From: Candidatus Methanoprimaticola hominis
GTDB taxonomy: Archaea; Thermoplasmatota; Thermoplasmata; Methanomassiliicoccales; Methanomethylophilaceae
Direction: 5' to 3'
DNA length: 5,331 nucleotides
Assembly (NCBI GenBank): GCA_006954465.1
Contig: LVVU01000099.1
Span: 1 to 5,331 of the forward strand
Shown here: positions 1 through 5,331 of the stretch, one piece after another
Position numbering within the stretch: the stretch's first letter is position 1
How the letters are laid out: each line of letters begins with the position of its first letter
Translations under genes and position numbers: made by a program
Notes under the pieces: model-generated
Database searches by the model: none
Told to the model about the DNA's origin: nothing
The model's input: the letters and a program-made list of their open reading frames with translations, nothing else

Positions 1-1023
1 CTGCACTTCGCGCCAGTCGCCGCTTTCGCTGATGACCACCATCGGCACGCGCGTGTAGCAGTACGCCAGTACCCCGCCATCCGGGGCGGCGTAGAGGGGC
101 GTGTCATCGTGCGCGGTGCAGGCGACGTCTGTGTAGTCCATGTAGGCGAGAACTTCGTCAAGCGTTTGCGGGAAGGTGGCAAAATCCACCTCAGTCAGAG
201 AATGGGGAAGGGTGAGGCGACCGTAATGCTCCGAATTGTTGTCCTGATACCATTCCTCAATCTCCCCTTCGATAATGCGATTCTGGAAAACGACGAGATA
301 TGTGTCATTGATGAAGAAGTGATTGATATGCCACCCGACCTCCGCGTCATAGCGGGGATAGACCACCGCGTCCTCGCTCAGCCAAAGCTCCATTTCCCCG
401 TCGTAGGAGTGCGCCGGAAGGAAGTTCAGGTGCGGCTGCGGTCGAGTGGCGACAACATTCGTGTAGCTGCTGCCGTCCCACTCGGCAATGCGCAGAATGC
501 TCTTCCCGGCGCTGTTCTCCGTGATGCAGAACAGGAACTTCGAGCAGGACAGGAGCTGGGTGACGCTCTCATCCGCCGCACGCAGGCTGGGGACAAGCAG
601 ATTCCGCGCCGCATTAGTAAACGATGCTCCGATGCCGTCATAGAAGATTTCTTCCGCAGTCATGGCGCACAGGTCGTCCGCTGCGCCGGAGACGATTTCC
701 ACCGGAATCAGCGCAGAGACAGACCAAGACACGTCATCGCCTTCGCGAATCGGGTTGATGAGCGTAGACAATTCCAGCAATTCAATGGCGCTATCGGTGA
801 TTCGGTAGATGGAAATTTCTATATACCGTGCCGATTCGCCCTCATAGCGCCCAGAAATGTAGTACGATGCTCTGCGAATCTGCCAATCCGGATAATCCTG
901 TTGGGCAGCCTCAAGAAAATACGATTTCGGCAGCACTTCCGGCAGCGTCAAGGATTCGGCAAACGCCGTCAAGCCCGTGCAGCACATCAGGAGGGCAAGA
1001 AAACAAGCTAACATTTTTCGCAT
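1..1023 (-). CDS. Secreted protein with SH3-like segment, 3' end beyond window
   Basis: The frame is open from the ATG at 1023-1021 to the window edge, 341 codons without a stop, so the C-terminus is missing. The start is supported by an AGGAGAA ribosome binding site at 1031-1037, 7 nt upstream. Residues 1-22 form a signal peptide (basic MRK, hydrophobic core, cleavage after AFA before ESL), so the product is exported. Residues about 300-341 (DTPLYAAPDGG, then a VVISESGDWREV stretch) match the start of a bacterial SH3-like domain, a module that often binds cell wall. The middle (residues 23-300) is rich in acidic and aromatic residues and I do not recognise it. Arginine codons are nearly all CGN (AGG 0, AGA 1 of 16). 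It follows the PepSY-like gene after 77 nt containing a hairpin. The family is unknown; a cell-envelope or wall-associated role is inference. Confidence 0.85.
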   Translation of the reverse strand, partial: MRKMLACFLALLMCCTGLTAFAESLTLPEVLPKSYFLEAAQQDYPDWQIRRASYYISGRYEGESARYIEISIYRITDSAIELLELSTLINPIREGDDVSWSVSALIPVEIVSGAADDLCAMTAEEIFYDGIGASFTNAARNLLVPSLRAADESVTQLLSCSKFLFCITENSAGKSILRIAEWDGSSYTNVVATRPQPHLNFLPAHSYDGEMELWLSEDAVVYPRYDAEVGWHINHFFINDTYLVVFQNRIIEGEIEEWYQDNNSEHYGRLTLPHSLTEVDFATFPQTLDEVLAYMDYTDVACTAHDDTPLYAAPDGGVLAYCYTRVPMVVISESGDWREVQ

Positions 1024-1050
1024 CGTGTAATTCTCCTACCATTTGCACAA

Positions 1051-1093
1051 TGAGCCGCCCAGCCCTGCATTTTCCGCAAGGCTTGGCGGCTCA
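1051..1093 (-). repeat. GC-rich inverted repeat (hairpin) between two secreted-protein genes
   Basis: Two 18-base arms (1051-1068 and 1076-1093) flank a 7-base loop. Read as minus-strand RNA they pair over 18 positions with one A-G mismatch and one G-U pair; the outer nine pairs (TGAGCCGCC with GGCGGCTCA) are perfect. It lies between the stop of the PepSY-like gene (1101) and the ribosome binding site of the next gene (1031-1037), leaving that site free. The base following on the minus strand is TTGTGCAAATGG, not a run of T, so a classical intrinsic terminator is not well supported in either direction. It may be a partial terminator, an mRNA-stabilising or processing hairpin, or a copy of a dispersed palindrome. 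Confidence 0.75.
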
Positions 1094-1100
1094 ATTTCAA

Positions 1101-1781
1101 TTACCCGTTTCCTTCTTCGTCCGGCTCAACCAGCAGAATCGTCGCGTCGCGCGCGTCAAGGTTCACTGTGGAGACAACGTCGTTGCCTTTCACGAAGAAC
1201 ACCTGCCAAGTGCCGTTCTGCTCGCTGCTGCCCATGATGTAGCCGTAGCCGACCGCGTCGTAATCCGCGGCGGTCAGGCCGGTCACGTTCAGCGCAGCGG
1301 CAAGGGCTTCCTCCTGCGTCAAATCGCCCTCGACGGGTTCGCCGTAGCAGGGCGCCATGGCGTACAGGCGGTCAAAGAGCATCTTGTCCTGAATGCTCCA
1401 CAGCGCGTAGATGCCCTTTGCGCTCTCCCAGCGGGCCTGCGCGGTGGCGAAGAAACCGGTGTCGGTCGTGTCCTCCTGCAGGACTTCCTGCGTTTCGGCG
1501 TCGATGACGCGGCTCCATGCGTTGGACATGGTCGTCTGGTCAAACTGGCAGATGACCCACGCTTCGCGTCCGTCGGACAGCACAACGCGCTCCCAGCGGG
1601 TCAAGGCGTTATCTTTCGGCTCGATGAGGGCGGACAGTGCCGCCGTCGTCGCCTCATCTGTCAGGTCGTAGGACACGATGGCAATCGGCAGCAGCGGCGC
1701 TTCCTCCGCAAGGGCGAAACAGCCCAGCAGCAGCATTGCCGAAATCAGCAGGGACAGGACACGTTTCATAAACTTCATCAT
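1101..1781 (-). CDS. Secreted PepSY-like protein
   Basis: This is a complete 226-residue protein. Start choice: ATG codons at 1781 and 1778 are adjacent; AAAAGGAG at 1792-1799 sits 10 nt before the first. Residues 1-25 are a signal peptide (MMKFMKR, hydrophobic core, cleavage after ALA before EEA). A lipobox-like LLGC at 18-21 exists, but L in the -2 position and the good AxA site make ordinary signal peptidase more likely. Residues about 154-220 have the PepSY-like pattern: LTQEEALAAAL helix, then beta strands with an aromatic GTWQVFF strand and a VNLDARDATIL strand. A second region at about 62-100 (ERVVLSDGREAWVICQF, then VIDAETQEVL) has the same strand pattern, suggesting a tandem. PepSY domains are extracytoplasmic and are often linked to protease inhibition or envelope processes; the actual role here is unknown. 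It follows the small membrane protein gene by 94 nt. Confidence 0.8.
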   Translation of the reverse strand: MMKFMKRVLSLLISAMLLLGCFALAEEAPLLPIAIVSYDLTDEATTAALSALIEPKDNALTRWERVVLSDGREAWVICQFDQTTMSNAWSRVIDAETQEVLQEDTTDTGFFATAQARWESAKGIYALWSIQDKMLFDRLYAMAPCYGEPVEGDLTQEEALAAALNVTGLTAADYDAVGYGYIMGSSEQNGTWQVFFVKGNDVVSTVNLDARDATILLVEPDEEGNG

Positions 1782-1875
1782 GGGAAATCAACTCCTTTTG
1801 CGGGATATTTTAGGGTTTCCACTCATCCAACGAATGAAAAACGCGAAATGTTCCCGTTCACGGAATATTTACGAT

Positions 1876-2229
1876 TTAATCCACCACGATGCTCTTCTTT
1901 TTGCCGTTTTTCTTGCGCGGATATTCCCGGATGCGGGTGACGAAATCCAGATTGACGATTTCCGTCTCGCCCGTCGTCTTCTCGATGACCAGTCCGCCAT
2001 CTTCAACCTCTTTCAGCACGCCCTGTATGCTGCCGCTCTCCGAGGTAATGGTGTAGATGATGCAATCTTCGCCAATCAGCCGTTTTGCCAGTTCTTTCAT
2101 TTCGTTGCTCTCCTTATTTTGCTTTTTCCGATTCAGAAACTGCCTGACCGCCGCCGCCCGCTTTCGCCGCGCGAGCAGCGGGAGAATGACGAGAAACAGG
2201 ATGATGAGAAGGGGAAGAAAAGTTTCCAT
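1876..2229 (-). CDS. Small membrane-anchored protein with C-terminal Sm-like barrel domain
   Basis: Complete 117-residue protein, stop TAA at 1878-1876. The ATG at 2229 has GGAGGA at 2236-2241, 6 nt upstream. Residues 4-20 form one membrane segment (LPLLIILFLVILPLLA), followed by a very basic stretch (RRKRAAAVRQFLNRKKQNK), which predicts a cytoplasmic C-terminus. Residues 44-117 are a compact beta-rich domain: MKELAKRLIGEDCIIYT, then SIQGVLKEVEDGGLVIEK, then TEIVNLDFVTRIREYP, and a basic tail. The pattern (small residue, G-V-L-K-E-V, then N-L-D-x-V-x-R-I) resembles short Sm-like/SH3-like barrels of Bacillota, such as those annotated DUF6897; this family assignment is from memory and unverified. 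A second strong ribosome binding site precedes M44 (see separate entry). The gene starts 21 nt after the DUF3169-like stop, so the two are likely co-transcribed. Function unknown. Confidence 0.8.
   Translation of the reverse strand: METFLPLLIILFLVILPLLARRKRAAAVRQFLNRKKQNKESNEMKELAKRLIGEDCIIYTITSESGSIQGVLKEVEDGGLVIEKTTGETEIVNLDFVTRIREYPRKKNGKKKSIVVD
2098..2115 (-). promoter_or_regulatory. Internal ribosome binding site and in-frame ATG inside the small membrane-protein gene
   Basis: AAGGAG at 2110-2115 lies 9 nt before an in-frame ATG at 2100-2098, which is codon 44 of the 117-codon gene. Translation from here would give a soluble 74-residue protein containing only the barrel domain, without the membrane anchor. 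Spacing and match are as good as those of the upstream start at 2229. Two readings are open: one gene with two products, or a wrong upstream start with the true gene being 74 residues. The upstream start also has a good site (GGAGGA, 2236-2241) and a coherent membrane segment, so the two-product reading is plausible. Confidence 0.5.
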
Positions 2230-2250
2230 TGTATGTCCTCCGGGCGTCCA

Positions 2251-2865
2251 TCAGAAAATTTTATTGCCCGCCTTGGCATAACGCATGGCTTCCTTGCAGT
2301 AAACAGAGAGATTCACCATCCAGATGATGCACACCGCCAGCGAAGGCAGGAAGCCGATGCCGAACACAAGCGCGCAGATGGCAAGCACAATCGCTGCAAT
2401 CGCGCAGACGCGATTGACGGCGGAATACGCTTTGAAGGCGCACTTGCCAATCATGATTTTCTCGGCTTCGTCGCAGTCGTCCATCCACTTTTTCTGGAAG
2501 CGCATGTCGTAGACGGATGCTTTCTTTTCGGGATTCATTTGCTTGGCGGCATCCACGCACTTCTGCTGAATCAGGATGGATTCCACCAGAATGGCAAGGA
2601 ACGCCGCAATGCCAATGAAGATGAGAACTGTGCTTTCCCAGCTGTCGAACGATGCAAAGCCGACGGAATACGTCGCCGCAATCAGGAAAAACGCAAGCAC
2701 GAGGCTGGCGCTGGATGCCCAGAGGACGGCGGACAGCTTGCCGTCAATGACGCTTGATGTGTCCTCATCTTCGCCGTCCCATGATGCCAACAGCGCCTTG
2801 GCGTGCCGGTACATCGGAATGCAGACCGCCGGCGTGATGACAGCGACTGCCACCATCAGCCACGG
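2251..2865 (-). CDS. DUF3169-like integral membrane protein, 5' end cut at the join
   Basis: The first ATG in the open frame is at 2856, giving 201 residues, but the frame continues upstream through a plausible PWL before meeting two TAG codons at 2901-2896, which lie in DNA of the other type. The true N-terminus (probably one membrane segment) is therefore missing and no ribosome binding site precedes 2856. Counting from M2856, hydrophobic segments lie at about 1-14 (remnant), 41-64, 76-95, 148-165 and 166-185. The core SVYDMRFQKKWMDDCDEAEK followed by IMIGKCAFKAY (about 114-144) matches what I recall of DUF3169, a Bacillota membrane family of unknown function that often sits near small regulators. 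The stop is TGA at 2253-2251, 21 nt before the next gene. The product is likely cytoplasmic-membrane; function unknown. Confidence 0.75.
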   Translation of the reverse strand, partial: PWLMVAVAVITPAVCIPMYRHAKALLASWDGEDEDTSSVIDGKLSAVLWASSASLVLAFFLIAATYSVGFASFDSWESTVLIFIGIAAFLAILVESILIQQKCVDAAKQMNPEKKASVYDMRFQKKWMDDCDEAEKIMIGKCAFKAYSAVNRVCAIAAIVLAICALVFGIGFLPSLAVCIIWMVNLSVYCKEAMRYAKAGNKIF

Positions 2866-2890
2866 GGCGAACTGGGATTGCGTTCTGGCG
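2855..2890. other. Join between bacterial-type and archaeal-type DNA
   Basis: Left of here all genes run on the minus strand with CGN arginine codons; right of here all genes run on the plus strand with abundant AGG and ATA codons. Both neighbouring genes lose their 5' ends at this point. On the minus strand the membrane-protein frame stays sensible up to about 2865; on the plus strand the transporter-operon frame becomes sensible from about 2864 (GANWDCVLAGS). A few bases may be shared by both sources, so the exact point cannot be fixed. I see no direct repeat, inverted repeat, tRNA or transposase at the site. Best explained as an assembly chimera; natural recombination is the alternative. 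Confidence 0.75.
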
Positions 2891-3130
2891 GGCTCCTACT
2901 ACATGGCGTACCTCCACCACGGTTCCATGACGCAGGAGCAGATGTGGAACCACGTATCCAAGGTGTTCTCCGACCTCTATACGGAGGCCAGGGGCGGCGC
3001 GGTCCTGCAGAAGGTGTGCGACTACTACAAGAATGTCATGGAAGGCGTCGACCCGGGCATAAAGGCCAAGGTCTTCGGAGAGGTCCGCGTGGCCACCTCG
3101 TCAGGGAAGTACATCCTCACAGAGGCCTGA
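2864..3130 (+). CDS. C-terminal fragment of probable ABC transporter substrate-binding protein
   Basis: About 88 residues survive, ending in TGA at 3128-3130. The fragment (GANWDCVLAGSYYMAYL, then TQEQMWNHVSKVFSDLY, ending GEVRVATSSGKYILTEA) contains helices and aromatic residues like the last part of class III periplasmic-binding proteins that feed FecCD permeases. The sequence alone does not prove this; the main support is its place, 5 nt before the permease, where the binding-protein gene usually sits. In archaea such proteins are anchored outside the membrane, but the signal or anchor region is lost at the join. The same open frame continues leftward to 2576 through the antisense strand of the membrane-protein gene, so the ATG at 2576 is not a real start. 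Codon choice (GGG, ATA, AGG) agrees with the downstream genes. Confidence 0.55.
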   Translation, partial: GANWDCVLAGSYYMAYLHHGSMTQEQMWNHVSKVFSDLYTEARGGAVLQKVCDYYKNVMEGVDPGIKAKVFGEVRVATSSGKYILTEA

Positions 3131-3135
3131 GAAGG

Positions 3136-4248
3136 ATGCGGGGGATAAGGGGGACCGGTCGCAGGGTGGAATCCATCGACGATATCGTCGTGGAGGACTA
3201 CTCCGACATAACCGAGGGGTATCTGCAGAAGGCGAGATACAAGACGCTCTTCATAGCCGGGGTGGCCGTATGCGTGGCGATCCTATCGCTGGTGACTATA
3301 AGGCTGGGTGCAGCGGATCTGTCGTACTCCGACATCCTGCACACCCTCCTGTACCGCGACGATCCGCTGATGACCTGGACGGTCTACCAGTGGAGGCTGC
3401 CGGTGGTCATCGCGGCCATCCTCTGCGGATGCATCCTAGCCTTGGCGGGCACGGTCATGCAGGGCATACTCCGGAACCCCATGGCGTCCCCCTACACCCT
3501 GGGCATATCGAACGCGGCCGCGTTCGGCGCGGGTCTCTCGATGATGTTCTTCGGAGCGGGATCCGCAGCGACGCAGACCGTGGCCGATCCGTTCTCGGTC
3601 ACGTTCTGCGCCTTCATATTCGCCATGCTCTCGGTGGGGGTCACGCTCCTCCTGTTGAAGGCGATCGATGCCACACCCGAAACGATAATCCTCGCGGGGA
3701 TAGCGACCGGGGCCGTGTTCAGCTCCGGCCTCTCGTTCATGCAGTACTTCGCCGACGAGGCCACGCTGTCGGCCATCGTGTTCTGGCAGTTCGGCAGTTT
3801 GTCCAAGATGTCCTGGAACAGCATCGCAGCGGTGCTGGCCGTGCTGATCCCCGCGTTCGTCTACCTCTACTGGAAGCGTTGGGACTACAACGCCATGGAG
3901 TCCGGCGACGACATGGCCAGGGGGCTGGGCGTGAACACCTCCCGGACCCGTGTGGCAGGACTGATCGTATCCGCACTCATCACCGCAGTGGTCGTCTCCT
4001 TCATGGGGATAATAGGGTTCGTCGGCCTCATAGGCCCCCATATCGTGAAGCGGACCATCGGAAGCGACTACAGGTATCTCCTGGTGGGGTCGATGATGGT
4101 CGGGGCCGCGGTGATGCTGCTCTCGAACATCTTCGCCGCCCACGTGTTCCCGATGTGGGTCGGCTCCACCCTCCCGGTGGGCATAGTCACGTCCGCGATC
4201 GGAGGGCCGCTCTTCATCGCCATCCTCATAGGGAGGCGCGGGAGATGA
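3136..4248 (+). CDS. FecCD-family ABC transporter permease
   Basis: This is the membrane channel of an importer for iron-siderophore, haem, cobalamin or similar substrates. From the ATG at 3136 it has 370 residues, about 20-40 more than usual for the family; the extra is an acidic N-terminal stretch (residues 11-30) before the first membrane helix at about 36-56. An in-frame GTG at 3166 with AGGGGG 12 nt upstream would give 360 residues; the start is uncertain. Family hallmarks: WRLPVVIAAILCGCILALAG (86-105), then QGILRNPMASPYTLGISNAAAFGAG (109-133), GIIGFVGLIGPHIVK (301-315, the loop that contacts the ATPase) and LPVGIVTSAIGGPLF near the C-terminus. About ten helices are visible. ATA is used 14 times and AGG/AGA for 9 of 18 arginines, unlike the left half. 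The stop overlaps the ATPase start by four bases (ATGA), indicating coupled translation. Confidence 0.93.
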   Translation: MRGIRGTGRRVESIDDIVVEDYSDITEGYLQKARYKTLFIAGVAVCVAILSLVTIRLGAADLSYSDILHTLLYRDDPLMTWTVYQWRLPVVIAAILCGCILALAGTVMQGILRNPMASPYTLGISNAAAFGAGLSMMFFGAGSAATQTVADPFSVTFCAFIFAMLSVGVTLLLLKAIDATPETIILAGIATGAVFSSGLSFMQYFADEATLSAIVFWQFGSLSKMSWNSIAAVLAVLIPAFVYLYWKRWDYNAMESGDDMARGLGVNTSRTRVAGLIVSALITAVVVSFMGIIGFVGLIGPHIVKRTIGSDYRYLLVGSMMVGAAVMLLSNIFAAHVFPMWVGSTLPVGIVTSAIGGPLFIAILIGRRGR

Positions 4249-5033
4249 TCGAGGTCAAGGGCCTCGCGTTCTCGTACTGTTCGAAGAGGGTCCTGGATGG
4301 ATTGGAGTTCAGCGCGGAGCCCGGACAGCTGGTATCGGTCCTCGGACCGAACGGTGTCGGGAAGACGACGATGCTCCGCTGCATGTGCGGGATACTCCCG
4401 CCGGAGCGCGGATGCGTGACCGTGGACGGGGTGGACGTATCCACACTCAAGGGGAGGGAGCTGGCCAGGAAGGTCGCATTGGTTCCCCAATCGGTTCCGA
4501 GGAGCCATTCCATGGTCTACGACTGCGTCCTCCTCGGAAGGAAGCCCCACATAGACGTGGGCGTCTCGGCCGAGGACCTGGCCATAACCAGCCGGGCGAT
4601 ATCCGAGATGGGGCTCAGGGACCTCGCCCTCGAATACGCCGACCGCATCAGCGGAGGCGAGTTCCAGAAGGTGCAGATCGCCAGGGCGCTGGCCCAGGAG
4701 CCCGCGGTCATGATGTTCGACGAACCCACCAACAATCTCGACATCTCGAATCAGCACCGTACGATGGAGATGATCAAGGCGATGGTCGGGAGGTCGGGGG
4801 TATGCGCCATCATGACCATGCACGACATCAATCTGGCCGCCCACTACTCCGATGCACTGATATTCGTCAGGGACGGACGGCTGGAGGCCTTCGGCGGGAA
4901 GGAGGTCGTCACGTCCGAGCTGGTCCGCAGGGTCTACGGGATCGACGTGGACGTGATCGAGCACAACGGCAGGCCAGTCATAGTTCCTGCCGTCAAACAG
5001 GAAGAGGGGCGGGATGCGCCCCAGGGATTTTGA
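4245..5033 (+). CDS. FepC/FhuC/BtuD-type ABC transporter ATPase
   Basis: The 262-residue cytoplasmic ATPase powers the permease encoded just upstream. The start is fixed by the ATGA overlap with the permease stop and by GGGAGG at 4231-4236, 8 nt before the ATG. All motifs are present: Walker A GPNGVGKTT (34-42), Q-loop glutamine 82, signature ISGGEFQKVQIARAL (135-149, isoleucine for the usual leucine), Walker B VMMFDE (155-160, catalytic E160), D-loop NNLD (163-166) and H-loop histidine 183. The segment after the signature and the MHDINLAAHYSD stretch are typical of the siderophore/haem/B12 importer ATPases (COG1120 type). The length is normal for that group. No residue needed for hydrolysis is missing. 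The substrate cannot be read from the ATPase. The next gene starts 4 nt after its stop. Confidence 0.95.
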   Translation: MIEVKGLAFSYCSKRVLDGLEFSAEPGQLVSVLGPNGVGKTTMLRCMCGILPPERGCVTVDGVDVSTLKGRELARKVALVPQSVPRSHSMVYDCVLLGRKPHIDVGVSAEDLAITSRAISEMGLRDLALEYADRISGGEFQKVQIARALAQEPAVMMFDEPTNNLDISNQHRTMEMIKAMVGRSGVCAIMTMHDINLAAHYSDALIFVRDGRLEAFGGKEVVTSELVRRVYGIDVDVIEHNGRPVIVPAVKQEEGRDAPQGF

Positions 5034-5037
5034 TACA

Positions 5038-5331
5038 ATGAATGAGAATGGATTCCGCGTCGAAGCGCTCACAGGATCCCCCTCAGCGTCATGGAAGGGG
5101 TTCCGCGAGAGGCTCGACGGCTACATGGACGGGTACCGTCTTCTGAACGCAGTAAGGGCAGGGGTGTCCCTGGGCATCTTCGATTCCCTCGTCGAACCCT
5201 CGACGGTGGAGGACCTGTCCGGAAGACTGGGGACCGACACGGAGATGACCCGCATGCTGTGCAACGTCCTGGTCGAGGAGGGGCTTCTGATACGCGACGG
5301 CGACGTCTATTCCGATTCGGATGAGGCGAAG
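5038..5331 (+). CDS. Probable SAM-dependent methyltransferase, N-terminal part
   Basis: The frame is open for 98 codons to the window edge. The ATG at 5038 has a modest AGGGA at 5023-5027, 10 nt upstream and inside the end of the ATPase gene; the next in-frame ATG is at 5125 (residue 30). Residues about 30-92 (DGYRLLNAVRAGVSLGIFDSL, then STVEDLSGRLGTDTEMTRMLCNVLVEEGLL, then a RDGDVYS turn) match the dimerisation/winged-helix domain that precedes the catalytic domain in O-methyltransferase-like enzymes. The SAM-binding motifs would lie downstream, outside the window, so a methyltransferase is inferred from this domain only; a stand-alone winged-helix regulator is the main alternative. It sits 4 nt after the ATPase stop and shares its codon usage, so it belongs to the transporter operon. 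A role in modifying the imported ligand or a chelator is speculation. Confidence 0.7.
   Translation, partial: MNENGFRVEALTGSPSASWKGFRERLDGYMDGYRLLNAVRAGVSLGIFDSLVEPSTVEDLSGRLGTDTEMTRMLCNVLVEEGLLIRDGDVYSDSDEAK

Noticed and set aside
109..1011. Plus-strand 300-codon open frame
   Set aside because: It is antisense to the 341-codon secreted-protein gene, which has a clear signal peptide, ribosome binding site and SH3-like end; the plus frame has no recognisable domain and is rich in R, Q and H as shadows of GC-rich genes are.
1782..1875. Possible promoter (TAAAAT as -10) and small hairpin in the spacer before the PepSY-like gene, minus strand
   Set aside because: No matching -35 box at 16-18 nt, and the CCGT-GA-ACGG stem is too short to claim as a terminator.
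828..1940. Plus-strand 370-codon open frame
   Set aside because: It runs across two minus-strand genes, their intergenic hairpin and a further spacer; composition is that of a shadow and no motif is visible.
1678..2757. Plus-strand 359-codon open frame
   Set aside because: It is antisense to three minus-strand genes with good starts and membrane segments, and has no domain of its own.
2855..2890. Attachment site or insertion-sequence edge at the join
   Set aside because: I found no direct or inverted repeats, tRNA end or transposase fragment around it.
3270..4244. Long plus-strand frame leading into the ATPase
   Set aside because: The part before 4245 is a second-frame reading of the permease, full of H, R and G; the real ATPase starts at the ATGA overlap at 4245.
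4068..5072. Minus-strand 334-codon open frame
   Set aside because: It is antisense to the ATPase, whose complete motif set leaves no doubt about the coding strand.

Overview
This window joins two unlike pieces of DNA. The left half (1 to about 2865) carries four tightly spaced minus-strand genes that look bacterial: AGGAG-type ribosome binding sites, lipid-rich signal peptides ending in AxA, arginine mostly as CGN codons, and families typical of gut Clostridia/Bacillota (a DUF3169-like membrane protein, a small Sm-like-barrel protein, a PepSY-like secreted protein and a secreted protein with an SH3-like end). The right half (about 2865 to 5331) carries four plus-strand genes rich in AGG (Arg), ATA (Ile) and GGA/GGG (Gly). 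Gene content and codon choice there suggest a methanogenic archaeon of the Methanomassiliicoccales/Thermoplasmata type, though no marker gene is present to prove it.

Left half, in transcription order (right to left): a DUF3169-like membrane protein whose 5' end is cut at the join (2251 to about 2865); a 117-residue membrane-anchored protein with a C-terminal small beta-barrel-like domain and a strong internal start (1876-2229); a secreted PepSY-like protein (1101-1781); a long GC-rich hairpin (1051-1093); and a secreted protein running off the left edge, with a bacterial SH3-like segment at its visible end (1-1023, 341 codons, no stop). Spacing suggests at least partial co-transcription. The theme is cell envelope and secretion, with unknown function.

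Right half: the C-terminal end of a probable substrate-binding protein (about 2864-3130), a FecCD-family permease (3136-4248), its ATPase (4245-5033, ATGA overlap with the permease), and the N-terminal dimerisation/winged-helix part of a probable SAM-dependent methyltransferase (5038 to the right edge). Gaps are 5 nt, a 4-nt overlap and 4 nt, so this is one operon: an importer for a metal chelate, haem or corrinoid, with a methyltransferase translated behind it.

The join near 2865 truncates a gene on each side, converges on no repeat, tRNA or mobile element, and switches codon usage within a few tens of bases. The simplest reading is a chimeric metagenomic contig; a true bacterium-archaeon recombination is possible but needs read-level support. 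I see no RNA gene, CRISPR array, insertion sequence or origin. No clearly new system is visible; the most interesting biology is the transporter-coupled methyltransferase and the possible two-product small gene.
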